From positions 152,298,826-152,362,825 of the forward strand of contig NC_051065.1 in NCBI RefSeq assembly GCF_004664715.2: a DNA stretch of 64,000 nucleotides. Reading direction: 5' to 3'. Position numbers and translations under genes: made by a program. This document shows positions 12,431 to 24,347 of this stretch, piece after piece; the stretch's first letter is position 1; the number at the start of each line of letters is the position of its first letter. A model generated the notes under the pieces. The model worked only from the letters and a program-made list of their open reading frames with translations, did not search any database and had not been told where the DNA came from. The DNA comes from Peromyscus leucopus (Eukaryota; Chordata; Mammalia; Rodentia; Cricetidae).

Positions 12431-12439
12431 GATTTAGTC

Positions 12440-14200
12440 TTTTGAGGAGCTTCTGTCCTGATTCCCATCAAGACTGGTCCAATTTATATTGCTGCTAGCA
12501 GTGAGTAAGGATATTCTGTCTACCATTTGTTGTTCTTTATTTTATTGGTGTTAACCAATCAGATGAACTCACATTTCTAAGTCATAAAGCAGTTTGATTT
12601 TCCTTTCCCTGATGTCTAGAGATTTTGAAAACTTTTCATGTTTATTGGCCATTTGTATTTCAGCTTTTGAAAGCAGTGTATTTATTTCATTAGCTCATTT
12701 ATTGGTTGGGTTATTTTGAGTTCTTTATGTATTCTGTGTATAAATCCTCTGTCATATGTATAGCTAGCAAAGTTCATTTTTTCCTCATTCTGTATGCTGT
12801 CCCTTTTCTTGTCTTCCCCCGCTTCCCCCCCCCCCCCATTTGCTGTGGCTAAACTTTGTAATTTGGTAAAATGCTATATTTCAGATCTTGGTATTATTTC
12901 CTAAGCCATCAGAGTCCTCTAAGAAATTCTGACTAGTGTGTCTAATTTGAAGTGCTTTCTTTTACACTGCAGGTCTTATGTCAGTCTTAAGATCTTTGGT
13001 CCATTTTGAATTGATTTTCATAGAATAAGAGGTACTGAACATCTTGACTCACAGGCAACAGGAAGTGAACTGAGACATTGAGTGTGGCTTGAGCATATAT
13101 GAGACCTCAAAGTCTGCCTCCTCAGTGCCACACTTTCTCCAACAAGACCACACCCACGCCAACAAAGCCACACCTCCTAATAGTGCCACTCCCTTTGGGG
13201 GTCATTTTCTTTCAACCACCACACACCCCCATATTAACAATGCATAAAAATAAAAGACAAAAAGATATAAGTTAGCTTATAAAGTAGTAGTTTTCAGTGT
13301 GGCTTTTTCATCCGTATTTGGTTTCAGTTACTCCTCCTTCTCCAGCACTCCGTCTCTGCGGTGCCCTGTTCCTGTTTGAATCTTTCCTCTCCAGTATTCC
13401 TGTCCTCCATTTTCACACAGCATATGTCCTCCTGTCCCTCTTCCCCTCTGCCTCCACCAAGGCCCCTTTCTTACTTCCAAGTCTCTATAAACATATCAAG
13501 TTAAAGATACACATGGAAGAATTTGAAGCCGTGATCTGCAAATAAGAGAGGACATTTGGCTTTTGACATTGTGGACCTGGATTCCCTCACACAGTGTAAT
13601 ATTTTTCAGTTTCACCAATTTTTCTACAAATGTCATAATTTTTTTTTATTTACAGCTGAATAAATTTCCAATGTGTGTATGTCCCTCGTTTTCATTGTCT
13701 GTTCTTCAGCTGGTTGCCATTTGAACAGATTCCATTTCTTACCTGTTGTGGAGAGAACAAGGAAGCAGGCTGTGTAAATGTTTCTACAGCAAGGTTTAGA
13801 ATCCTTCAGGTGCATGTTCACAAGTGGTAGATCGGGGTCAGTGGAGTTCTACTTTTAGGTTTTTTTTTTTTTTTTTAATCACCAGACTTATATCCAAAGT
13901 GGCTGCCTTAGTTTACAATCTGCTGACAGTGTATAAGTGTTCCCCTAAACCCATGCCAGCATTTGTTAGCATTTGCATTCTTGAATGATTCTGACCAGGG
14001 TAAGGTAGAATCCTCTTTTCCCTGGTGGCGAAGGATTTTGGTGTTAAAAAAAAAAAAAAATGTTTACTAACCATTTGTATTCTTTTTGAACTCTGTTTAG
14101 TCCTACACACATCTTTTAATTGGGTAATTTCTTGATGTTTAGTTCTTTTAGTTCCTTATATATTCTAGATGCTAATTCTCTGTCACATGTATAAGAAAAG
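12440..14200 (-). mobile_element. L1 fragments, antisense, continuing
   Basis: Resumes L1 text in reverse complement: TATTGCTGCTAGCAGTGAGT near 12.5 kb and several copies of the TTTATTGGCCATTTGTATT type around 12.65 and 14.07 kb. The repetition of the same ORF2 C-terminal region shows at least two L1 copies in tandem orientation. A 190-bp piece of another repeat sits at 13.04-13.23 kb. There is no surviving open frame. Confidence 0.6.
13040..13228 (+). repeat. 3' part of a second rodent repeat family (CACACCTCCTAATAGTGCC type)
   Basis: Contains GAGACCTCAAAGTCTGCCTC, ACACCTCCTAATAGTGCCAC and ends at a CCACCACAC-like edge. This is the 3' half of the same family seen nearly complete at 26.47-26.84 kb. 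Confidence 0.6.
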
Positions 14201-14212
14201 GTTTTCTCCCAG

Positions 14213-14640
14213 CAGATGCAGGGTGTGAACTGGTCCTGAACCAGGGTTAGGACTGTTGATGTTCAGGGAGGTCCACACCTTCCAGAGGCTTCAGGAGAAG
14301 GTGCAGACCCGGGGTAGTGAGCAGATCTGACTCTGGGTTAGATTGCAAGGGATCGAGAAATTCTGCATCTTCCAGCAGCTCCAATAGAAGATGTGGACGC
14401 AGGGTGGGGACAAGTCCTGAACTGACTATTGGTGCTTATCGGATTCCATATCTCTCAGTGGCTTCAGAGGAAACTTTGGTCATAGGATGGGGAACTGGAT
14501 TTAACTCTGCCCACAAGCTTGTCTGAAGTTCCACTCCTCCAAGTGGCTTGAGGTGAAACTTCAGACCCAGGGAAGGACTAGATTTGACTCTGGGTGAGGC
14601 CCACAAACATGGAGAGTTACACAACTCCCAGCTGAAGCTG
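14213..14640. repeat. Degenerate tandem array, about five units of 82-90 bp
   Basis: Units begin at about 14,281, 14,371, 14,453 and 14,538 with TCCAGAGGCTTCAGGAGAAG or a close variant and continue with a GACCCAGGG...GATTTGACTCTGGG segment. Partial units lie on each side. Units differ from one another by many substitutions, so the array is old. It stands directly at the head of sense L1 coding sequence, which suggests the promoter monomers of that L1. The monomer identity is inferred. Confidence 0.7.
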
Positions 14641-16901
14641 CAGATCCATGTAGGAGGCCCTATTTGACACAGGACAATACTTGACCGTTGGAGGAATATT
14701 TGAGATTAACTTTCCAGTCCTAAATGCCAGTCCTACAAGGAGAATGACATCTCAATCCTGCTAGGACTTACTCCTCTCCTGAACACTGGAGATAATCACT
14801 GCCGAGAGAAAGAAGGTGTCTTAAGTTTAAAGACTAAAGATGAAAAAAGAAAAAAAAAACTGGACCAACAATCAAACTCCAGATGCACAATTCCCAGCAC
14901 AGAAACCAAAACAACATAAAATACCAAGACAACATATTTCCTTAACAAATAACTAATCCTAAGTGGGTACTGTCTTAGTTTGGGTTTCTGTAGCTGTGAT
15001 GAAAAGCCATGACTGAAAACAACGTGAGGATGAAAGGGTTTGTTTCCCTTATGCTTCTACACCACAGTCCATCATCGTCAAAGGAAGTCAGGGTAGGGAC
15101 TCAAGGCAGGAACCCAGAGGCGGGAACTGAAGCAAAGGCCGTGGAGGGGTGCTGCTTACTGGCTTGCTCCTTATGACTTGCTCAGCCTGATTTCTTATAA
15201 CACCCAGGGTCACCAGCCAAGAGGTGGCACCACACACAATATAGAGTACCAGCTTGTCTATGGCCTGATCTTATGGAGGCATTTTCTCAGCAAGTTTTCT
15301 CTTCTCAAGTGACTCCACCTTGTGTCAAGTTGACATAAAAACTAACAAGCATGGGGGAAGCATTGGGACAATGACTTGGGAGAATTTTCAGACAATTAAA
15401 AAGAATGATAAGTGTGTTAAAACAACAATTATAAGCCCAAACAATTTAAAGAGGACATGGGTACACTCAAGGCGTACAAAACCAAAAAGATGGATGAAAA
15501 GGAAGTCAGTCTCCGTTATGAAAATAAGATTGCTGAAGAAAACCCAAACTTGAATGCTGGAAATGACAAAATCAATAAGCCATATAAAAACACAAGTGGA
15601 AAGCCTCACCAGCAGAATGAATCCTAAGGGAAACGGAGAATCAAGGACTGACAACAAGGTAAAGGAACTGGATCATCCACTCACAGACAGTAATACATTT
15701 AAACAGAAAGTGGGAGAGTACTGGGACACCATGAAAAGATCTAACATTCAGATTATGAGCATAAAAAGATAAAGGCACTATAGATAGGAAATAGGAATGT
15801 TTTCAATATAATTATAGAAAAATTCCCAAAACTAGAGAAAAAGATGCTCACCTAGACATGAGACCTACAGAACTCCCAAATAGGGCCAGAAAAGAAACTG
15901 CCTATGACATATTAGAATGACAGGATAAAGAAAGGATATTAAAAGCTACAAGAAATAAAAGATATGTCACCTAGAAATCAGACCCATCAAAATAACACTT
16001 GATTATCCAGAAGAGAGATCGAAAGCAAGAAGGGTCTGGAAAGATGTATTCAGAGTTCTGAAAGGCCATAACTGTCCGCCATACTGTTATACCCAGCAAA
16101 ACTATTCAAAGTAAAGAAGAAATAACTCCCCATGATAAAAACAGATTAAAAGAATTTATGTCTGCTAAGCTAACTCCACAGAGCGTACTCTACAGGAAGG
16201 AATACTTCAGTCTGAAGACAAGGGTAAACACACCAAAGAGTTCACCTGGAACAGTTTCAGAACAGTTAATTAAAAAGAAATGAGGCCTAAAAATACCCCA
16301 ACAATATGGCAGACATTAATACACATTGTTCAATAATAACTCCTAATGGTCTCAATTCTCCAATAAAGAGACACAGTTTGGATTAGGAAACAGTATTTAT
16401 CTTTTTGATACCTTCAAGAAACATACCTCGTCACCACCAATAGACCCTACCTTAGGGTAAAAGGATGACAAAGCTGTTCCTAGTAACCAGAACCAGGAAA
16501 CAGGCAGCGCAGGTGTTCTAATAGCCAACAAAACGGACGTCAAGCCAAAACTAGTTAGAAGAGTTGGTGAGGCTCCATACTCATCAGAGGAACAACTCAC
16601 TAAAAAGACTTTATAATTCTTAACACATATATAACAAACACATTGGATCCAATTTCATAAAAGAAATATGATTAGATTTAACACCACAGATTAACCCCAA
16701 TACAGTAATGATGCATGACTTTAATACTCCACTCTCATCAATGGATGGGTGAGCTGGACAAAAACTAAACAGACATTTAGAGTTAAATAACATAACAAAT
16801 GGGTCTCTCAGGGCTCTATAGAACATTCTGCAAAAACACTAAATATACTTTCTTTTCAGCAGCACATGTAATTCTCTCCACAAATTAAAACACGAAGCAG
16901 G
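14640..16901 (+). mobile_element. Older L1, sense, part 1 (ORF1 remnants and ORF2 endonuclease)
   Basis: Lys/Asn-rich text with frames at 15,320-15,553 and 15,554-15,772 resembles L1 ORF1. From 16.3 to 16.88 kb it follows the ORF2 endonuclease region. It is broken by many stops and by a repeat at 14.97-15.35 kb. It stops at 16,901 where a younger L1 has inserted and resumes at 21.4 kb. Confidence 0.75.
14971..15352 (+). repeat. Rodent interspersed repeat (same family as 8172-8556), sense
   Basis: Full-length copy starting TGTCTTAGTTTGGGTTTCTG and ending GTCAAGTTGACATAAAAACT. It interrupts the older L1 between its 5' region and ORF1. Confidence 0.78.
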
Positions 16902-19900
16902 GGCCTTTCAGGCTGAGGAAGCTGTTTTGGCTGAAGCCCTTGGGGCTGGCGTTCTTTCAGGCTGAGGAGTTGAAGAAAACTGAAGAGGAGGCTGGGAAAA
17001 CACCTCCAACTGAAGACAAAGGAAACCCCCTTGGCAGAGCAGCAGCAGAGATGCCAGAAACTGAGCTTTTACCCGCTGAGGAGTCAGTGAAAACAAGGAG
17101 ATTAAGAGCTTGGAACAGGAACGCATTTAATCCCAGCACACGGGGAAGGAGCCATCTCCGTGGGACCAGAACAGATCCGAACACTCTGCCTGAGGCCAAC
17201 CCAGGGCCAAGCTGCCGATCCTGCGAAACCCAACAACTTGGAGGTGCTGGTGAGATTGCCCTACTGAACAACCTGCTCAGCTGAGATCCATTCGGGAGAG
17301 GATTCAGAATCCTACAGTCTGCAGTCTGAGGAAACAAGATCAGCTGAGGAGTTGACGAATGAGCAAAACGTGACCTGAGAACACAAAAGAAGGCGCTGCC
17401 CAGCCAATGAACTAGATCACCAGAATCATAAGCCTACACTATACCAACCGGGAACAGGTAAGCCCCCATCTCTGGACAGGAAGATCAGGTATCTAGCACC
17501 TAGGCCTACCCATCGGACTCCCAGGGACCAGACAGCTACCTTTCCCTGCTCCCCCCACCACACACAAATAAAACCAACCCCTACGAACCTAACAACCACT
17601 GGAACCATAAGCACACCCTGCACCAATTGGGAGCTCCCTGAGACAGAACCCACTAACACTGATTGGACTAAGTTGTATGACTATTCAACAAAGTCATAGA
17701 AGAAAACTTTCCTAACCTAAAGAAAGAAATACCTATGAAGATATAAGAAGCTTACAGAACACCGAATAGGCTGGATCCAAAAAAAAAAAAAAGAAAAAGA
17801 AAAAAGTCCCCTCGCCACATAATAATCAAAACACTAAACACACAGAACAAAGAAAGAATAACACCAGAATTCTCAATAGAAACTGAAAGCTAGAAGGTCC
17901 TGAACAAATGTTATGCAGACACTAAGAGACCACAGATGCCAACCCAGACTATGATACCCAGCAAACCAGATTTAAACAATACCTATCCGCAAATCCAGCC
18001 CTACAGAAAGCACTAGAAGGAAAAATCCAACCTAAAGAAGCTAAACACACCCATGAAAACTCAGGCAATAGATAATCCCACACCAGCAAATACCAAAAAA
18101 GGAAAACGCAACACTACCACAAAAAAATAACAGGAATTAACAATCACTGGTCATTAATATCCATCAATATCAATGGTCTCAACTCACCTATAAAAAGACA
18201 CAGACTAACAGAATGAATAAGAAAACAGGATCCATCCTTCTGCTGCATACAAGAAATACAACTTAACTTCAAAGACAGACACTACCTCAGAGTAAAGGGC
18301 TGGCTTTCCAATCAAGTGGACCTAAGAAGCAAGCTGGTGTAGCTATCCTAATATCTAATAAAATAGACTTCAAACTAAAATCAATCGAAAGAGGTCAGGA
18401 TGGACATTACATATTTATCACAGGAAAAAATCTACCAAGATGAAGTCTCGATTCTGAACATTTATGCCCCAAATACAAAGGCACCCACATTTATAAAAGA
18501 AACATTACTAAAGCTTAAATCACACATCAAACCCCACACATTAGTAGTGGGAGATTTCAATACACCACTCTCACCAAAAGACAGATCTATCAGACTGAAA
18601 CTTAACAAAGAAATAAAGAACCTAACAGATGTTATGACCCAAATGGACTTAATAGATATCTACAGAATATTCTATCCTAACACAAAAGAATATACCTTCT
18701 TCTCAGCACCCTATGGATCCTTCTCAAAAGGTTCCACATGCTTGGTCACAAAGCAAACCTCAACAGCTTCAAAAACATTGGAATAATCTCCTGTATCTTA
18801 TTGGACCACCATGCCTTAAAGTTAGACTTCAACAAAAACAAAGATTATAGAAAGCCTACAATCTCATGGAAACTGAATACCCACCTGAAACACCAATGGG
18901 TCAAGGAAGAAAGAAAGAAATAAAGATTTCCTAGAATTCACTTAAAATGAAAGTACAACATACCCAAACTTAAGGGACACTATGAAAGCAGTGCTAAGAG
19001 GAAAATTCATAGCTCTAAATACACACATAAAGAAGATGGAGAAATCTCATACCAATGACCTAATAGCACAACTGAAAGCTCTAGAAAAAGAAACAAACTC
19101 ACCCAGGAGAAATAGATGCCAGGAAATAATCAAATTGAAATCAATGAAATAGAAACCAAGAGAACAATACAAAGAATCAATGAAACAAAGAGTTGGTTCT
19201 TTGAAAAAATCAACAAGATAGACAAGCCCCTAGCCAAATTAACCAAAAGGCAAAGAGAGAGCACCCAAATTAACAAAATCAGAAATGAAAAGGGAGACAT
19301 AACAACAAACAATGAGGAAATTCAGAGAATCATCAGGTCATACTTCAAAAACCTTTACTCCACAAAAATGGAAAACCAGGAAGAAATGGACAATTTTCTG
19401 GATAGATACCATATACCAAAGTTAAATCAAGACCAGATAAATTATTTAAATAGACCAATAACCCCTAAAGAAATAGAAACAGTCATCAAAAGTCTCCCAA
19501 CCAAAAAAAGCCCAGGACCAGATGGTTTCAGTGCAGAATTCTACCAGATTTTCAAAGAACTAATTCCAATACTCTTCAGATTGTTTCACACAATAGAAAC
19601 AGAAGGAACATTACCTAACAATCTTACCTAGAGCAATCTACAGATTCAGTGCAATCCCTATCAAAAATCCCAACACAATTCTTCACAGACTTGGAAAGAA
19701 AAATACTCAACTTCATATGGAAAAACAAAAGACCCAGGATAGCTAAAAGAATCCTGTATAATAAAGCAACCTCTGGAGGCATCACCATCCCTGACCTCAA
19801 GCTCTACTATAGAGCTATAGTAATAAAAACAGCTTGGTACTGGCAAAAAAACCAACATACAGACCAATGGAATCGAATTGAAGACCCTGACATTAATCCA

Positions 19901-21138
19901 CACACATATAAACACATTATTTTCACAAAGAAGCCAAAACTATACAGTGGAAAAAAGAAAGTATCTTCAACAAATGGTGCTGGCATAACTGGATGTCATT
20001 ATGTAAAAGATTACAAATAGATCCATATTTGTCACCATGCACAAAATTCAAGTCCAAGTGGATCAAAGACCTCAACATAAATTCAGTTACACTAAATTTA
20101 ATAGAAGAGAAAGTAGGAAGTACTCTTGAACGCATTGGCACAGGACATCACTTCCTAAATATAATACTAGCAGCACAGACACTGAGCACAACAATTAATA
20201 AATGGGACCTCTTGAAACTGAGAAGCTTTTGTAGGGCAAAAGACACGGTCAATAAGACAAAAAGACAGCCTACAGAATGGGAAAAGATCTTCACCAACCC
20301 CACATCTGACAGAGGACTGATCTCCAAAGTATACTCAAAAAACTAGACATCAAAATACTGAACAATCCAATTAAAAAATGGGCTAAAGAGCTAAACAGAG
20401 AATTCTCAAAAGAAGAATCAAATGGCTGAAAGACATTTAAAGAAATGTTCAACATCCTTAATCATCAGAGAAATGTAAATCAAAACGACTCTGAGATACC
20501 ACCTTACACCTGTCAGAATGGCTGAGATCAAAAACACTAATGACAACCAATGTTGGAGAGGATGCGGAGCAAAGGGAACACTCCTCCACTGTTGGTGGGA
20601 ATGTAAACTTGTACAACCACTGTGGAAATCAGTATGGCGGTTTCTCAGAAAATTGGGAATTGATCTAACTCAAGACCCAGCCATACCACTCTTGGGCATA
20701 TACCCAAGGAATGCTCAATCATACCACAAAGATACATGCTCAACTATGTTCATAGCAGCACTATTTGTAATAGCCAGAACCTGGAAACAACTTAGATGCC
20801 CGTCAACTGAAGAATGAATTAAGAAAATGTGGTACATATACACAATGGAGTACTACTCAGCAGAGAAAAACAATGACAACATGAAATTTGCAGGCAAATG
20901 GATGGAACTAGAAAATATCCTGAGTGAGGTAACCCAAACCTAGAAGGACAAACATGGTATGTACTCACTCATAAGTGGATACTAGATATAAAGTAAGGAA
21001 CAATCAGACTGCAACCCACAGAACCTGGGAGGCTATATAGCAGGGGGGACCCTATTATAAGACTGTGGCTTATAATAAGATTTGGTTTTACTCAATTACT
21101 GGGCAAGCCTCAATGAAACATTTCACTATTAGGATAAG

Positions 21139-21172
<34 letters not shown>

Positions 21173-21387
21173 GTTTTTCGAGACAGGGTTTCTCTGTGTA
21201 GCTTTGCGCCTTTTCCTGGAACTCACTTGGTAGCCCAGGCTGGCCTCGAACTCACAGAGATCCGCCTGGCTCTGCCTCCCGAGTGCTGGGATTAAAGGCG
21301 TGCGCCACCACCGCCCGGCTAGGATAAGAATTTATACTGTATGAAGCTGATAATAGAAAAACAAACAAACTAAATAAATAAATAAAT
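16902..21387 (+). mobile_element. Younger L1, sense, nested in the older L1; 5' region present, internally deleted
   Basis: GC-rich 5' region (16.9-17.69 kb), a severely shortened ORF1 zone (17.7-18.1 kb), then ORF2. A frame at 18,400-18,786 has endonuclease motifs N-I-Y-A-P-N and V-V-G-D-F-N, and 19,116-19,631 holds the start of the reverse transcriptase (S-P-G-P-D-G). Then 19,649 onward is the ORF2 C-terminal half, ending with the Cys-rich motif [14 protein letters not shown] (20,518-20,817). AAACACGAAGCAGG (16,888-16,901) and AAACACAAAGCAGG (21,388-21,401) form a 14-bp target duplication with one mismatch. The A-rich tail is at about 21,356-21,387. It is not functional. Confidence 0.88.
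21144..21319 (-). repeat. Young cricetid-type B1, antisense, with 14-bp target duplication
   Basis: A long T run then the complement of a nearly consensus B1 carrying the GCGCAAAGC-type segment. TAGGATAAGAATTT lies at 21,130-21,143 and again at 21,320-21,333. It inserted into the 3' end of the younger L1, so it is later than that L1. It is almost identical to the copies at 39.18 and 46.14 kb. Confidence 0.94.
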
Positions 21388-21490
21388 AAACACAAAGCAG
21401 GATTTAACGAATATAATAAAATAGAAAAAGACATCTGTATTCTATCTGTCCACAATAGAATGGGCTAGATAGCAAAGCAATAGAAAGTGC

Positions 21491-21848
21491 TGACTAGTTT
21501 TATGTCAGCTTGACACAAACCAAAGTCATCTGATAGGAGGGAACCTCAGATTGAGAAAATGCTTTTACAAAAATCTGGCTGTGGGCAGTTTTCCTAATTA
21601 GTGATTGACAGGGGAGGTTCTGGGCTGGTGGTCCTGGGTTCTATAAGAAAGCAAGCTGAGCAAGCCATGGGGAGCGAGCCAGTAAGCAGCATCCTTCCAT
21701 GGCCTCTGCATCAACTCCTGCCTCCAGGTTTCAACCCTGTTTGACTTTAATGGCTTCTTTCAGTGATAGACTGTGGTGTGGAAGTGTAAGCTGGCTTGCT
21801 TTTGGTCATGTTGTTTCATCATAGCAATAGGATTTCTAACTAGGACAG
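21491..21848 (-). repeat. Rodent interspersed repeat (same family as 8172-8556), antisense
   Basis: Reverse complement copy: TTTTATGTCAGCTTGACACA at the left, CTAATTAGTGATTGACAGGG in the middle, CATAGCAATAGGATTTCTAA at the right. It lies in the older L1 just after the endonuclease region. Confidence 0.78.
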
Positions 21849-22236
21849 AAAGTAAGGGAAATATACAAACTCACAGAGACTAAACACAGAATTTTATGGT
21901 AATAGAGTCAAGGAAGAAACAAGGAAAATGTAAAAATCTTAAAATAGAGTGAAAATGAAAATAATGTACTAAAATCTATGGTACACAGTGGAGGTAATCC
22001 TAAGAAGAAAGTTTTTAGCTCTTTGTGACTACATCATTACATTTGAGAGATCTAAATAACTTGATGATGCACTTACATACAAACCGTAGAAAAAAATAAG
22101 AATAGACAACATCCCAAAACACTAGAAGGAAAGAGGTAATCGTAACCAGGGCTGAAATTAATAAAATAGAAACAAAATTACAAACAAACAGAAAATAAAG
22201 AGTTGATTCTTTGAAAAAGAATTGATGATTGACAAG

Positions 22237-22589
22237 GGTAGAGACCCACAGAGGTTTCCTAGTGAGAACTTACTCAGGGTCCGAGAATCTGAGCTTGCTT
22301 TACCTAGCAGGGCTGCGTAAAGGGATGACCATGGGCATGGTCACCAGGTGTTTGGAAGGGTCTACACTTGGCTGTGCAGTGTGCTTTGATCTAGCAAGGG
22401 GGAGGTCTTTTGCCCCGGCCATTGGCATTGTTGTAAAAAGTCTCTTTGAAGAGGCAGAAGGGTTTTGATCCAGGTCTTCCCGAAGCTATCCTGTGTTTCT
22501 GTCTCCTCTTCTCTTTCTATCTAAAAGTTTCTTATCCTTCTCTTCTTCTCATAGGAACCCTTTTAAATGGTGGGAGCTGGACTCCCACA
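22237..22589 (-). mobile_element. Solo LTR of a class II-type endogenous retrovirus, 353 bp, antisense
   Basis: GACAAG occurs at 22,231-22,236 and 22,590-22,595, and the two flanks join into uninterrupted L1 ORF2 text (I-D-K-P-L). The insertion and its 6-bp target duplication are therefore unambiguous. On the minus strand the LTR starts TGTGGGAGTCCAGCTCCCAC. Its other end reads ACC rather than the usual ACA. There is no internal retroviral sequence, so it is a recombined solo LTR. The family name is not known to me. Confidence 0.85.
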
Positions 22590-22967
22590 GACAAGCCATT
22601 AAACAAATTAAACTCCCCCTCCACAAGAAAAGACTCATTAATAAAATTATAGATGAAAGAAGAGACATTAGAACAAATACTGAGGAAATTAAGAGATTCA
22701 TTAAGAAAATACTTTAAAAACTTATATTACACTAAACTTGAAAATCCGAAAGAAACAGATGAATTTCTAAATGTGTATAATCCACTAAAGTTAAATCAGA
22801 ATGAGATAAATAATAATAGACCCTAAGAACCAATGAGGTAGAAATATTAATTTAAAATCTCCAACTGAAAACAGGATCAGATAGGTTCAGAACAGAGTTC
22901 TGACAGATTTTCAAAGAAGAAAATTAATGTCAAATTATTCCATAAAATAAAAAGGATGGAACCCTTC

Positions 22968-22968
<1 letters not shown>

Positions 22969-23007
<39 letters not shown>

Positions 23008-23144
23008 TAAAGATAAGTTCTCACTGTGTTATCCTTGCTGTCATGAAATTCACTATGTAGACCAGGCTGACCTCAAACTCACAGAGACCCACCTGCCTCT
23101 ACTTCCAAATCTGTGATTAAAGTTGTGCACCACCATGCTTTGCC
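22969..23144 (-). repeat. (ATT)n tract joined to an antisense B1
   Basis: About 13 ATT units (22,969-23,008) are the complement of a B1 tail that has become a (TAA)n repeat. An old, substituted B1 body follows. L1 ORF2 sequence resumes at CAAATTCTTTTTATGAAGCC. Confidence 0.82.
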
Positions 23145-23906
23145 CAAATTCTTTTTATGAAGCCAGTATTGTTGTGATACCAAAACCAGGCAAAGACCCA
23201 ACAAAGAGAATTATAGGACCAATTTGATGAACTCAGACATAAAAGAGCTTTCTATGAAGAACTTACAAATCAAATTCAAGAACATTTTAAAAAGATCATC
23301 TACCATGATCAAGTCGGCTTCATCTCAATGATAGAGGGATAGTTCAACATGTGTAAATCAATAAATATAATCTACCACATAAGTAGTTTCAAAGACAGAA
23401 ACCACATGGTCATCTCATTAGGTGCAGAAAAAGCCTTTGATAAAATCCAACATCCTTTCATGATAAAAGTCCTGGAGAATCTAAGGATACAGGGACATAT
23501 GCTAACATAAAGACAGTGCAGTAAGCCCAGAGCCATCATCATACTAAGTGAAGAAAACTTTGAAGCATATCTACTTAGGGTTAAGATTATCCACTCCTGT
23601 CCAACATAGTACTTGAAGTCTCACCGAGAGCAGCAAGACACCAGGAAGAGACAAGAGGATACAAATAGGAAAGGACAAACTCAAAAGTACCAATATTTGC
23701 AGATGATACAATCCTATACATAAGAGAAGGTAAAGACTCCGCCAGAACTAAAGCCCAGCAGAGTATCAGGATACAATGTAACACATAAAAAGTCAGGAGC
23801 CTTCTTACATGCCACCTTTTTAAAAAGATAAATCCAACTAAGGAATTGAAAGACCTGTACAATGAAAACTTTAAGATATTGAAGAAAGAAATTAGTGAAG
23901 ATGCAG

Positions 23907-24347
23907 TGTAACATGAACCTTAAAAGGTTTTATAACAAAAAACCCCGGAGCCAAATATTGGGGTAAAAGCTGAAAGGTCAGAGAAACAGAATAAGCCAGC
24001 CGTGTTCTTACCTCTACAAAATTCTCAGCCTCAAGAGAGTGAGTTCCTGTTTCCTCAGGCCTTATATACCCTTTTCTGCCCTGCCATTTTACTTCCTGGG
24101 ATTAAAGGTGTGTGTGCTTCCCAAGCAAAGGCATGAGATCTCAAATGCTGAGATTAAAGGTGTGTGCCACCACGCCTGGCTCTGTTCCCATTGTGGTCTT
24201 GAACTCACAGAGATCCAGATCTGTCTCCTGAGTGATAGGATTAAGGGTGTGTGCCATCACTGTCTGGCCTTTTTGTCTAATCTAGTGGCTGGCTCTGCCC
24301 TCTGATCCCCATATAAGTTTTATTGGGGTACACAATATATCACCACA
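23907..24347 (-). mobile_element. Solo LTR, 441 bp, containing B1-like segments
   Basis: Bounded by TGTAACATG and CACCACA, with flanks ATGCAG (23,901-23,906) and ATTCAG (24,348-24,353), a 6-bp duplication with one change. The host L1 reads through when it is removed. On the minus strand it starts TGTGGTGATATATTGTGTAC, with CCCCAATAAAACTTATATGG close behind, a usual place for LTR signals. Two GGGATTAAAGGTGTGTG-type blocks show B1-derived pieces inside the LTR. The orientation is inferred. Confidence 0.75.

Noticed and set aside
18400..20817. L1 ORF2 pieces as protein-coding genes
   Set aside because: Frameshifts, a missing reverse-transcriptase core and flanking target duplications show a dead transposon.
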